From Oncomelania hupensis (lineage: Eukaryota; Mollusca; Gastropoda; Littorinimorpha; Pomatiopsidae), in contig CM072512.1 in assembly GCA_036898135.1 (NCBI GenBank), positions 19,014,118-19,078,117 on the forward strand: a DNA stretch of 64,000 nt, read 5' to 3'. Both the position numbers and the translations under genes were made by a program. The notes beneath the pieces are model-generated. The model saw only the letters and a list, made by a program, of their open reading frames with translations, was not told where the DNA came from and did no database searches. Shown here piece after piece: positions 1-10,924 of this stretch (position 1 is its first letter; every line of letters begins with the position of its first letter).

Positions 1-122
1 TCCGGCACCTCTCATAAAAACTCGTCGGTATCGCCATTATAAATCAAAACGGGGTTGAGTGAAACCAAGTTCCGGTCTGCCTTGTTTTGCTTTTCTCAAA
101 GCTTGATGCATGACTTTTAAAT

Positions 123-608
123 ATGACAAATTGCCGAAAACGACGATTGTTAGAGCCAGAAAACGATTGGGATAAGTATAAAAACGGTGGAGGAAGTACA
201 TGCTCAATGAAAGGATGCAAAAACAATCGTAGAGGCCTGTATTTGTGGCGAATTCGGAGGTGCGTTGATCACTACCCAATGGTTCATGGAGAGTGCGTTT
301 GTCTGGAGCCCTACAAACTGCACACCCCTTCAAATAGTGACCAGATAAGAGAGTGGCTGTCAAAAGTACATTTAAAACGTCCACCGAAGACAATTTTTGT
401 CTGTTCCTTTCATTTTACTGACCGAGAGCCCACCATTCAAAATCCATCTCCCCAGCTGTTTCTTGGTTACGACAGCAAAGTGAATATCGGCAGAAAGCCA
501 CCAAGAAAACGCCAGTCGTCAGATGGAAGAGCTAGCGATACAACGATTAAAAAACGATCATCGACAGAAAGTGAAACAGGACCTGAAGACTCTTGTAGTT
601 TTCCATAG
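123..608 (+). CDS. THAP-like zinc-finger protein fragment (161 aa)
   Basis: This 161-codon ATG-started ORF carries an extended THAP-type C2CH signature. It has C-x4-C at residues 27-32, a Cys/His-rich insert (C47, H50, C58, C60), a conserved-looking tryptophan (REW, about 76-78) and C-x2-H at 94-97 inside VCSFHF. A PT..NP.PQLFLGY stretch follows at about 103-116. As I recall, that combination occurs in THAP-like N-terminal domains of animal transposon-derived proteins. The C-terminal 45 residues are basic and Ser/Lys-rich, suggesting a nuclear linker. The family binds DNA through this finger. The ORF is short for a transposase, and no catalytic domain is visible in the next 500 bases, so it may be a first exon, a domesticated DNA-binding protein or the remnant of a DNA transposon. 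The domain call is fairly sure; gene status is open. Confidence 0.6.
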   Translation: MTNCRKRRLLEPENDWDKYKNGGGSTCSMKGCKNNRRGLYLWRIRRCVDHYPMVHGECVCLEPYKLHTPSNSDQIREWLSKVHLKRPPKTIFVCSFHFTDREPTIQNPSPQLFLGYDSKVNIGRKPPRKRQSSDGRASDTTIKKRSSTESETGPEDSCSFP

Positions 609-1139
609 CTTCGCCGTCGCAACCTTCACAAAACACGAAGTAGTTGACTGTGTGAGGGTACGATACCGGTGGCCAGTGACACATGTTGTCTTCCCACTGT
701 AAACTTGACTGTCACAACTGGGACTTCAAATCCATCAGGCATTCTCTGCAACACTTTTCCCTTTATGCTCCCACCAACGCTTTCTTATGTGATTCGACAT
801 ATTCTTGAATATTTGGAAATAACTCACTCAAAACACCCGGATAAACAATACGCGGAGAAAGAAACCGGAAGTATGTTTCACGGTAACGGAAAGAGTTACC
901 CCTCTTACATGGGGGATTCCCGTTGGTGCATAGGATAGCAGAAAATTGGGAATAGTATCTTAGGCTGTGTTGCAGAGAGAGGTCCTAACCAATTATAGTC
1001 CTAGACTGTAACGGTAGCCTCAGTTAAAATTGCGCGGTAAACGATGATTTCGCCCCTTTTAGTCCGAGACTTCTTATTTTCTCTCAATCCATGCATCGCA
1101 ACAGATTCTACTATACTGTGTCCACCTTTTAGCTCTTAA
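609..1139. other. no recognised gene downstream of the THAP ORF
   Basis: An 89-codon plus-strand frame (669-938) exists but has no motif I recognise and atypical composition. It could be decayed coding sequence of the same element as the THAP ORF. No repeat or RNA gene was seen. Confidence 0.4.
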
Positions 1140-1150
1140 AAATTCCCTGT
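1140..1150. repeat. 11-bp target-site duplication, 3' side of I/Nimb LINE copy 1
   Basis: The sequence aaattccctgt here is repeated exactly at 4741-4751. The two copies bracket the minus-strand LINE, as expected for target-primed reverse transcription. Confidence 0.85.
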
Positions 1151-1299
1151 TGGTTGGTTGGTTGTTTTATTAACGTCTTTTTTCATCAAGATGATAAAGA
1201 CCATACATACAGATTCACGCATTTAAACAGACACATATAAACACATACATGCACACAGGGACTATTAATATCTATCTAACAGAACAATAACAATTTCAG

Positions 1300-2919
1300 T
1301 TAAATAAAACGAGCGACTGGAGAATTGATTAAAGCTTTTGCCAATCCCACACTTAATTCATTACTAATGTTTTTAACTGATGTTATAGTATTTACTTCTA
1401 GGGGCAAAAGAGGATGAATCTGAATACAATCAAATAATATATGTTTTAGAGTTAGAGGTTCATCACAAATGCACTTTACATTTTTACAATATTTGGTTTT
1501 AATTGAATTTAATAATATTCTGTTTGCCGTAGATGAAACTGATCTGGGAAATCCACGAAGATTTATATAGTTTGTATAGAACTGAAGTTTCTTTACAAGA
1601 TCATTTTCAATATTATTTTGAATTTCTTTGGAAGACAGATTTAATTTAATTGATAAGGAATTAATATTTAATGCACCTAATTTTGCAGCATGATCAGCCC
1701 AATCATTGTATAAAAATCCACAATGTGATGGAATCCAACAAAAGGTCACTTCAGTACCACTAATTATCAATCCATGAATAATGTTCTTAATCTCAAAAAT
1801 AATTTCTTTTCGTTCACAGTTAATATTAGCTTTTAGAGCATCTAAAACAGATACAGAATCTACGCATAGAACTATACTAAATATATTCAGACATAAACTA
1901 GAAATTTTATTTAGAGCCATTAATATAGCAATTAATTCCGCAGTAAAAATAGAATAACCTTTTCCTATATAAAACGATTCTGATATTTTCAAATCTGGGA
2001 TAACAAAAGCAGCTCCTGTTTCCCCTGTTTCTAAAACAGATCCGTCAGTGTATACTTTTAAAGTTTCTGAATATTTCTCACATAAATGATTCCGAACTTC
2101 AACTGCAAGAAGGTTCTGATTTTGACTCTTTTTTTCATTACAATAATGTATATCATAATGTGCTGTTTCAAGTTCCCATGGAGGAACTGGCGATATTATA
2201 TACTTACGTAAATTATCAATATGTGTTATATCTAACTGGATAAGATCTTTAGTATATGTTGCTATTGTTTGAAAAGAGTGCACCTTTTGGGCATGTTTTG
2301 GAAAATCTACATCCGATCTAATAAAAAGCTCTTCATCTGTACTATTGTTTACAGCTTTTGCTCTGATAATATATTTCGCACAAGATAATCTCCTATAATC
2401 ATCTAAGTTCATAATTCCTGCAAGTTTATATGCTTCTGTTGTTTTTGTATGAATAGGCACTCCTAAAGCTAATTTTATTGCCTTACTGTCTACGCTTTGT
2501 AACTTTTTGAGGTAACAATTTGGAGAAGAAAAATATGCTTCCTGTCCATATGTTAACTTTGATCTCACTAGGGCAATAGCTAAATGAACTAATGTTTTTT
2601 CATCTTGTCCCCAAGATTGTTTGCTTATAATTTTCAATAGGTTATAACTTCTAACAGCCTTTTGTATTACATACTCTATGTGTCTTTTCCAATGTAACTT
2701 GCATGTTAAATATACTCCTAAAAATGTAACCTCTTTAACATATTTTAATTTTTCATTGTCAATTACTAATTTTGGAAGTTGTCTTGGTTTCTGACCATTA
2801 CTAAAAAGTACCAAATTTGTTTTTTCTTTTGATAGTTCGAGACCATTCTGATTCATAAACTGAGTGATGTTGTTTATTTCTTTTTGATATAATTTTTCAA
2901 TCTGTTTTATTTCATACAA
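1300..2919 (-). pseudogene. LINE ORF2 3' part: RT thumb, RNase H, C-terminal Cys/His region
   Basis: This 539-codon frame is the downstream half of the LINE polyprotein. It starts after the RT catalytic core and shows the post-core RT motif FLGVYLT at about 66-72. RNase H begins with YTDGSV near 290 and continues with TAEL near 326, CVDS near 352, IPSHCG near 396 and WADHAAK near 409. These supply the usual D-E-D-D/H acidic set of RNase HI. A Cys/His cluster (C-x3-C-x-C, then H and C) lies near the C-terminus at about 480-500. The frame is not continuous with the upstream half at 2907-4712. Comparison with the related copy at 11 kb shows that about 90-100 codons, including the GIPQG and YADD motifs, are missing at the junction. 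Confidence 0.85.
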
Positions 2920-4730
2920 AGAGGTCCCACCTTAACCTTTATAATTCTATTTGTCAAAAAAGTACTAATATAATTATATATACGACCAGACAACCCAATT
3001 TGTTTTAATTTATACATCAGTCTAGCATGCCAAACTCGGTCGTATGCTTTTGTTACGTCAAAAAATGTAGCCAAAACACTTTTTCTCTTTGCAAATTGTC
3101 TTTTTATATGTGTGGTAATTTTAACAATATGATCTGTTGTCGATCTCCCTTTCTGAAACCCTGCCTGATTTACAGGTATAATATTTTGTTTAATACAATA
3201 GTACGAAATCCTTTGTAATATAATTTTTTCCATTAATTTACAAGTGTGAGATGTTAAAGAAATGGGTCTATAACTGGACGAAACTGCCCGAGCTTTCCCT
3301 GATTTTAATATAGGTATTACCAAAGAAGACTTCCAAGAGTCGGGCAAGCTGCCAGTTATCCAACATTTGTTAATAATTGTATGTAAAATACTTATCCATT
3401 TATCAGGGAGATGCATTAATAAATTATAGGATATTCCATCCAAACCTACAGCTGATCGTTTTCTTCCCAATTCTAAAACAGCATTTTTAACTTCTTTAAT
3501 TCCAATTTCTGAATTAATATATAAATTATTATCTTGTGGGGGCGCATTATATTCTTCAGTCTTTTCTAATATTTCTCTTTCATTTTTAACATGATGTGAC
3601 AAATTATTAGAATTACTAGTTTTTGCAAACACTTTGACAAATTCTTCAGCTTTTTCTTTAGGAGTAGGGAAATTATTATTTGTTAATTTTAAAGGGCACT
3701 GTGGGAGCTGAATTCCATTTTTCATTTCTGAAAGTTTCTTCCATACCTTGATAGCATCTTTGGAATTATTAATTTCAGATTTACAATATTCAGACCAAAA
3801 GGATCTTTTTTCAAGCGCTATTATTTTATTACATTTAATTTTAGCTTCTTTCATGTCTTTAAAATTTACTTCTGATCTGCATTTTATCCATTTTTTGTAT
3901 GCAGTCCGTTTTTCTTTTACAGCCGTTTCACATGTACTATTCCACCATATATTTCCCGTATGTTTTTTCTTAACAGATTTTCTTATTTGAGAAATAGAAT
4001 TAGAAGCTGCGAAGTGAATACATCGCACAAAGTTATCATATGCATAACTGATATCATCATTATTCACAAAATCAGTATCATATTCCAGTAGTAAACTTTG
4101 ATACCTTTCCCAGTTTGCATGACTATAGATATACTTTGGCACACAATCTTCTTCAAGTTGCGTATCAACAATGTTATTAAGAATTATAATTATAGGAAGA
4201 TGATCACTGCCGAGGGAATCAGTCTCAACATCCCAGACGCAATCCACAACCAGATCTGGAGTAACAAAAGTCAGGTCAATGGCTGAAGGACGATGTGTAG
4301 ACACGTCAGGAATGCGAGTTATTCTTCCATCATTAATCAAAATTAAGTCAGAGTCAATAACATTTTCATTAAAAAAGTTATTATTTGTGCTATGGCAGCT
4401 CTTATCCCACAAAGGTGAATGAGTATTAAAGTCACCACATATTATCCATGGATCAGAAATGTCGAAATGTCTTATCCAGTCACTGTCTATATTGTCAGTA
4501 CCTCTTGGGTAATATATTGATGCAATGTTAATACACTGTTCTTTATTCACCTTTAATTTCACTGCAGACGAAAAGACGCCTTCCAAGTCCCTCGGAGCAG
4601 GCGATGTTAAAATGTCATAGTCTAAATCATTTCTAATGTATATTGCAGTTTGCACTTTGTTACAATTTAAATTAAATACAGGTGGATAATAGAATCCCTT
4701 TAATTTAGGCAATTTATTTTTGTGTACATG
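2907..4730 (-). pseudogene. LINE ORF2 5' part: APE endonuclease (partial) and RT fingers/palm
   Basis: About 600 codons. The endonuclease half shows CGDFNTHSPLW near residue 93 and SDHLPI near 170, the metal and phosphate-contacting motifs of APE-type nucleases. The amino-terminal strand of that domain is absent because the element is 5' truncated. The frame is open beyond its first TTG/ATG-like codon up to the junction near 4740, so no native start exists. The RT part begins near 425 (SAVGLDGI) and includes SYRPISLTSHTCKLMEK, AGFQKGRSTTDHIVK and FFDVTKAYDRVWHARL. It then stops at about VKVGPL, before the catalytic YADD box. The enzyme would nick target DNA and copy its own RNA; this copy cannot, for lack of the active site. 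Confidence 0.85.
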
Positions 4731-4740
4731 TAACGATTGT

Positions 4741-4751
4741 AAATTCCCTGT
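4741..4751. repeat. 11-bp target-site duplication, 5' side of I/Nimb LINE copy 1
   Basis: Exact partner of 1140-1150. Confidence 0.85.
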
Positions 4752-4795
4752 ACTGTTTGTTGGAACAATAAAGATTCAGATTCTGATTCCAATTC
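4752..4795 (+). mobile_element. 3' end of an unrelated LINE (AATAAA plus GATTC-rich tail)
   Basis: The sequence ggaacaataaagattcagat and its GATTC-rich continuation look like the 3' terminus of a non-LTR element. A closely similar stretch lies in reverse orientation at 50,985-51,058, and the similarity includes the TSD bases aaattccctgt. LINE copy 1 therefore landed inside an older element's 3' end. Confidence 0.5.
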
Positions 4796-4915
4796 GTATC
4801 AAAAATGTTTGTGTAGAACACATGTGCTAAAGGTGGCTCGCCTAAAAAAAAGGGACTGGAGTGTTGATAGCATCTTGGATATCTTCCTTTTCAGGTGCTA
4901 TCCTCCGCTCATCAA

Positions 4916-5350
4916 AGAGGCACGGTGGTCTAATGGTAGGGCTTTGGCTTGCGGATCTGAAGGTCCCGGGTTCGAGCCCTGTGCGGGCCATTGTGTTGTG
5001 TCCCTGGGAAAGACACTTTACTCACGTTTCCTACTCCTTCGGATGAGAGTATAAACCGAGGTCTAGTCTGTGTGTGTCGCATACATTCCATCATAACGGG
5101 CTTTAAAGATCCTGACGCTCATGTCCTAGACGGGTGAGTGCCGGTAACAAGAACACACCTAGCATGCACTTGGTCCTTCTCCCCCATCCCTGGCTGGCCA
5201 GGATAGTGCGCTGAGTTGTTCTGGCGTCAGACCATGCGCCCAAAGGCTGCGGGTGGGCGTCTCTGGCGGTATGAGTTAGATCCTGTATCGGCCAGCGCCT
5301 AGAGTCTGGCCAAGTACGGCGAGATAAGTGCGCTATAAAAATCATCAATA
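4916..5350 (+). mobile_element. SINE family A, copy 1 (tRNA-like head, L2-like tail)
   Basis: A tRNA-related head carries an A-box-like tggtctaatggtagggc (4928-4944) and a perfect B-box core, gggttcgagccc (4968-4979). These form an internal RNA polymerase III promoter. A 350-bp tRNA-unrelated body follows, ending in gtgcgctataaaaatcatc and then trinucleotide repeats. Body landmarks such as ttgggaaagacactttactc, accgaggtctagtctgtgt and gatcctgtatcggccagcgc recur in the copies at 18.5 and 62.9 kb. It is not a functional tRNA gene: the cloverleaf is imperfect and the transcript would run on. The tail resembles L2/CR1-type LINE 3' ends in this window. Confidence 0.85.
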
Positions 5351-5360
5351 ATAACTAACT

Positions 5361-7260
<1,900 letters not shown>

Positions 7261-7266
7261 ACCCAA

Positions 7267-7640
7267 ATGTCGGTCCATCGCGCGCCATATCTCAAGAAAC
7301 ACTGGACCTATTTTGTTAAACATTTCACGGAAACATTACCTGAGTTGGTGACCGGCTTCTCATGCTCTCGTATTTGCTTTACCTCAAAGGTCAAGGTCTC
7401 TGTAGTCAATTCATTGTTAAAAGCGTTTTGCTCAATATCTCAAAAACGGCTGGGACGATTTTGATGATTTTGGTATACAGGTATCTAAGTCATTCAATGG
7501 CACTCCGTTTGTGGGTCAGTCAGTCGGTCGGTCTGTCCGTCGGCTTACTTTTTTTGTTTAAATCGCCTTTTTGCCTTGCCTAAAAAGACTGGACCGATTT
7601 GGATTTTTTTTCTTTGCAGATATTTTAACTACTGCACAGC
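7267..7640. repeat. dispersed AGGTCA-bearing repeat, copy 1
   Basis: This AT-rich stretch contains ctcaaaggtcaaggtc, atatctcaaaaacggctgg and ttttggtatacagg, plus a gtcagtcggtcggtctgtcc run. The same ingredients occur at 53,250-53,860, so both look like decayed members of one dispersed family. No coding potential is evident. Confidence 0.45.
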
Positions 7641-7649
7641 CTTTTTTGT

Positions 7650-7720
7650 AATTCATATTTCATATTAGCAATTTCTCAAAGGTCGAAGGCGCTGCGCTGG
7701 GACTAATCATTTTTAAAGAA
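7650..7720. repeat. 70-bp direct repeat, left copy
   Basis: It starts aattcatatttcatattagc and ends atcatttttaaagaa. It matches 7898-7964 with about six differences, one of them a 5-bp indel (gcgct). The pair brackets a family B SINE. Confidence 0.8.
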
Positions 7721-7890
7721 GGATAGCTCAGTCGTCAAAGCGCACGACTTGTGTACGTGCGTCTCGGGCGACGTGGGTCCGAATCCTGACTTCAGCAATC
7801 TATTTTGTGATTGCTGGATAGTAGTGGCCAGCGCTTTAAGAAGCTCACCGAGCTTGTAAGTGCGCTATATAAAAGTAATCTCTTTCTTTT
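7721..7890 (+). mobile_element. SINE family B, copy 1 (tRNA-like)
   Basis: The head ggatagctcagtcgtcaaag matches the A box and D arm of a tRNA. The B box gggtccgaatcc has one change from consensus. The body cctgacttcagcaatc ... cagcgctttaagaagctc ... gagcttgtaagtgcgctata matches the interrupted copy at 60.8/62.5 kb. The 3' end gtgcgctatataaaagtaatc is the same motif that ends SINE A. It would be transcribed by RNA polymerase III from the internal boxes. Confidence 0.8.
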
Positions 7891-7897
7891 TTTAAAA

Positions 7898-7964
7898 ATT
7901 CATATTTTACATTAGCACTTTCTCAAAGGTCGAAGGCGCTGGGACCCATCATTTTTAAAGAAGT
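7898..7964. repeat. 70-bp direct repeat, right copy
   Basis: Right partner of 7650-7720, sharing ctcaaaggtcgaaggcgctg and atcatttttaaagaa. Confidence 0.8.
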
Positions 7965-8505
7965 TCGCGCGGAATCTTTAAATTGGTCAACATATATTGA
8001 TAATGTTTACTTTGCACATAGTGAAATAAGGGCCAGTGGCTTCATGTTGTTATTTTTCCGTTTACGGATAAAATCGAGACAAAACCGCTTTCAAAAATAA
8101 ATGAACTATTTTGAAAATGTTAGTTTTGAGCTTTGTGAGTCTGGAAATATATTTAAATGGCTTGCCATCTTGTTTATATTACTGTACTACTGTGGGTAAC
8201 TGTCGTTATATGCCCTTTTTATAATGGAAAAAGTACATCTCGTGATTTGTGCCTTTTTTTTAATATAAGTTTTTTGTATTTGGAAACGAATGGCGTATTT
8301 CAAAACATTGTACATTATTTGCACTTACCTGCACATTTTTAATTGTTTCTTACACCTTTTTAATTCATAACAATTTAAATTTTCCTAAGACAAATATTCT
8401 TACTGGGTGCTTTTATACAATGCTTTATGTTTATATGTGTTACGTTGAAAGGCGAAGGATAGTATGTCTGAAACGCGCACGATAGATCTAGTCGTTTCGC
8501 TTTGC

Positions 8506-8517
8506 AAAGTATTCAAT
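8506..8517. repeat. 12-bp target-site duplication of 0.7-kb retroposon copy 1
   Basis: The sequence aaagtattcaat is repeated exactly at 9222-9233. Confidence 0.85.
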
Positions 8518-9221
8518 GATTGATTGATTGATTTATTGTTGCTTTAGGTCCAGCGGACTCCTCCGAGCCAAATCAGGACCGGACAAACCCCGATCCGCAT
8601 AAAAGATCTGCTGAAACAACCCTAGTGGGAAAATTTAACGCCCTCCACCGGCCAGTCACTTTACAATAAAGACATCCCACGCGGGGGACGGCTGAGGGTT
8701 TACCTCAACTACGCGAACCCCCGGTTACAAAAACAAAATAGAATACAACCATCATTACAAATCATCAACGAAACATATACATATAAAATGCCTATATTGC
8801 TAAATACTAACATCATAGGAAGCCCTAATGACCACCCAGCAGAAAGCGTCCAACACTCCCAAGCTGATCCAACAGACCTCATACACAAACAAGGAGTCTT
8901 GTCCAGGAAGAGTTTTCAAGAAAAAAGGTAGGTCATTGATCTAGCGAAGAAGAAGATAGTATAGCAGAGTGATAGGACAGAGCAGGAATGGGAAAGAGTA
9001 TATGAGGAAGATAGCAACAGTGGGAATTTAAAGCACTAAATTTCCATAAAGTGGGGATACTATTTATACTGAAACCCCCGGCACTCCAAGGGGGGTACTG
9101 TTGCCGCAGTGAATCTGTCATGCCTACAAAGGCAAGACAGGTTTTCAACTGGGGCTTTCACTGTTCCCTTTATAGGTTAGAACAATCTACAGTGGCAAGA
9201 TTGCTCATAACCCCAAGGGGT
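8518..9221 (-). mobile_element. 0.7-kb retroposon, copy 1 (704 bp, TSD-flanked)
   Basis: The unit lies between exact aaagtattcaat copies. On the minus strand it ends in a (AATC)n tail, seen as gattgattgattgatt at its plus-strand start. About 570 bp match a second TSD-flanked copy at 32,951-33,525, including cataaaagatctgc, tttacaataaagacatccca, cataggaagccc and gaagaagaagatagtatag. TSDs and a simple-repeat tail show spread by target-primed reverse transcription. No long ORF is shared by both copies, so it is non-autonomous: a long SINE, a LINE 3' portion or a retroposed transcript. A TATAAATAG motif sits in both copies on the minus strand (plus-strand ctatttata at 9061-9069). Confidence 0.8.
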
Positions 9222-9233
9222 AAAGTATTCAAT
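9222..9233. repeat. 12-bp target-site duplication of 0.7-kb retroposon copy 1
   Basis: Partner of 8506-8517. Confidence 0.85.
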
Positions 9234-10920
9234 AATAGAGTGTATTTACCTTTGATTTGAGTTTGCATGGTTGTTAGGAGAAGCTTTGTATAACGTTGAT
9301 AATTTTCGTTAGTCGATATTATTTGAGAATTCTCTAGATTCGCTTGTTTACTGTCGATAGAAGCTTCGCGATATTTGAGAATATTCTTGGACAGAAAGGA
9401 AAATTGTATGACGTAAAACAGTGATGACGAAGTTAATTCTGATTGATTGTAACGCGTCATTCTGGAACGTCCTGAGGTTATCTCAGTTGAGAGAAAAAAT
9501 ATATAATGGACACACTGTGTTGTAAAAGGAGGGAGAGTAAAAAGGCGATTGTATGCAGTTGTTGATGAACGCTGAATAAAGTTTGAAAACTTCATACGGA
9601 CTCTGTGACTTGTGGCTGATTGAACGGGTTGCGTGGATAAACGAATCTGAGATACACTTTATGAGGACTTCAGCATTGGGGCTGAATCAACTACTGATAG
9701 AAAAACACCAACATCAATTGAGTGTAACAATATGTGGATTTAACATTTTCGTGGATTTAACATTTTTGTCTATATAAGGCTGACTGACAGCATTTAACCG
9801 GTTAACCTTTGTGTTTCTGTTTTCGCTCTCGCAAGGATTTAATTAAATTTAGCGCATGGTTTCTGCCCTTAATCAAAATAGGTTGTACCACTGTGAACAT
9901 TTTATTTTTGACTAGAACTAGTTTTACCACCCCAATGATTTATCATTTAATTACCCTTTTGTGTTTTTAAGTCTGTATGATTTAATTAAATGCAGCGTAC
10001 TCTTTGCGCCTTTTAAATCAAGATAGGTTTTTATCAGGATAGTCATTTCCTACACGAGCGAATGAGATATTTATTTTCTCTTAACTGTTTTCTTCTCTTC
10101 AGCATAGAGATTTTTTCACAACTGGTAATCAACGCCTTTTGGAAACCGTCCATCGTTGCGTTTTACAAGCTAAATTATGTTGTGTGTGGTCTGCTTTGTT
10201 ATGGTGAATCTGTGTGGTCGTGTTGGTGTTACCTAGTATGCCTAGAAAGCTTATAGACAATACCAGCAGTGTTTTTTTTTCTGTCAGTCTCGTTGTTTTA
10301 AGAACCTCATCTCGTGTGTTAGTTTTTGGGTGAACCTAGAGGTAAGTGAAGTCTCTAAGTGGCAACACATCAGCAGTGTTGTATTAAGTCAGTCTAGCCA
10401 TATCTCGGGTGTTTAGTGTTGGCGAATCAAGAAGTCTATAAATGACATTGGCGAGCAGTCTTCGTGAAACTAAACGTCTTTAAGTGAAAGCTCAGACCTT
10501 ACGGAATATCTTTCCCGGATGGTGCCTACTCGCTTCATTAGTCTGTGATATTCGATGTGTTCGAACAGGTGAGCGAATTGCTTGGCTTGGATCGTTTCTG
10601 TATTTTAGTTGTTGTTTAATGGTTGAAAAAGGAGAAGGTATCCCCTCTCCAACCCCTTTAAATGATAGGTAAGTACTGGGTTATTGTAGGAAACAGGTTT
10701 TGTAAATCGTTTCGGGAGTGAGGTGGGAAGGCGGGAGAGAGAGGAGAACAACAACTCACGATCTGTAAATTTAAGTAGAGGGTTGGTCGTGTTGGGTGTA
10801 ACTGAAATTGTTTTCGTTCTTCATTTTTCATTCAGTCCTGTGTCCATTAAGAACGTCAGCAAATACTTTTAGATCGGCTGCAAAACTCCAGTAAATAAAT
10901 TTAACGAAGTTATTAGCATT
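9234..10920. other. no gene recognised; weak tandem repeat inside
   Basis: Frames such as 9170-9595 (minus, 141 codons, overlapping the retroposon edge) show no family motif. Between about 10,262 and 10,440 two imperfect units, each holding cagcagtgtt and tcgtgtgtta/tcgggtgttt, lie about 110 bp apart. Confidence 0.4.
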
Positions 10921-10924
10921 TTCT

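Larger units (their letters stand above)
1151..4740 (-). mobile_element. I/Nimb-type non-LTR retrotransposon, 5' truncated and defective
   Basis: This minus-strand LINE is bracketed by the 11-bp duplication aaattccctgt. Its 3' tail is a short (AACC)n repeat, seen as tggttggttggttg on the plus strand at 1151. The order is partial APE endonuclease, reverse transcriptase, RNase H and a Cys/His C-terminus. RNase H downstream of RT, with an APE-type endonuclease, points to the I superclade (I, Nimb, ingi, Tad types); Nimb is an inference from the likely molluscan host. The endonuclease reading frame stays open to the 5' junction, so truncation fell inside that domain. The RT core is deleted (see the two CDS entries), so this copy cannot be autonomous. 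Confidence 0.85.

Noticed and set aside
37..393. 118-codon minus-strand ORF
   Set aside because: It is antisense to the THAP-like ORF, whose motif content makes the plus strand the coding one.
4916..4990. Functional tRNA gene at the head of SINE A
   Set aside because: The same head recurs with a 350-bp common body in other copies, so it is a SINE promoter and not a stand-alone tRNA.
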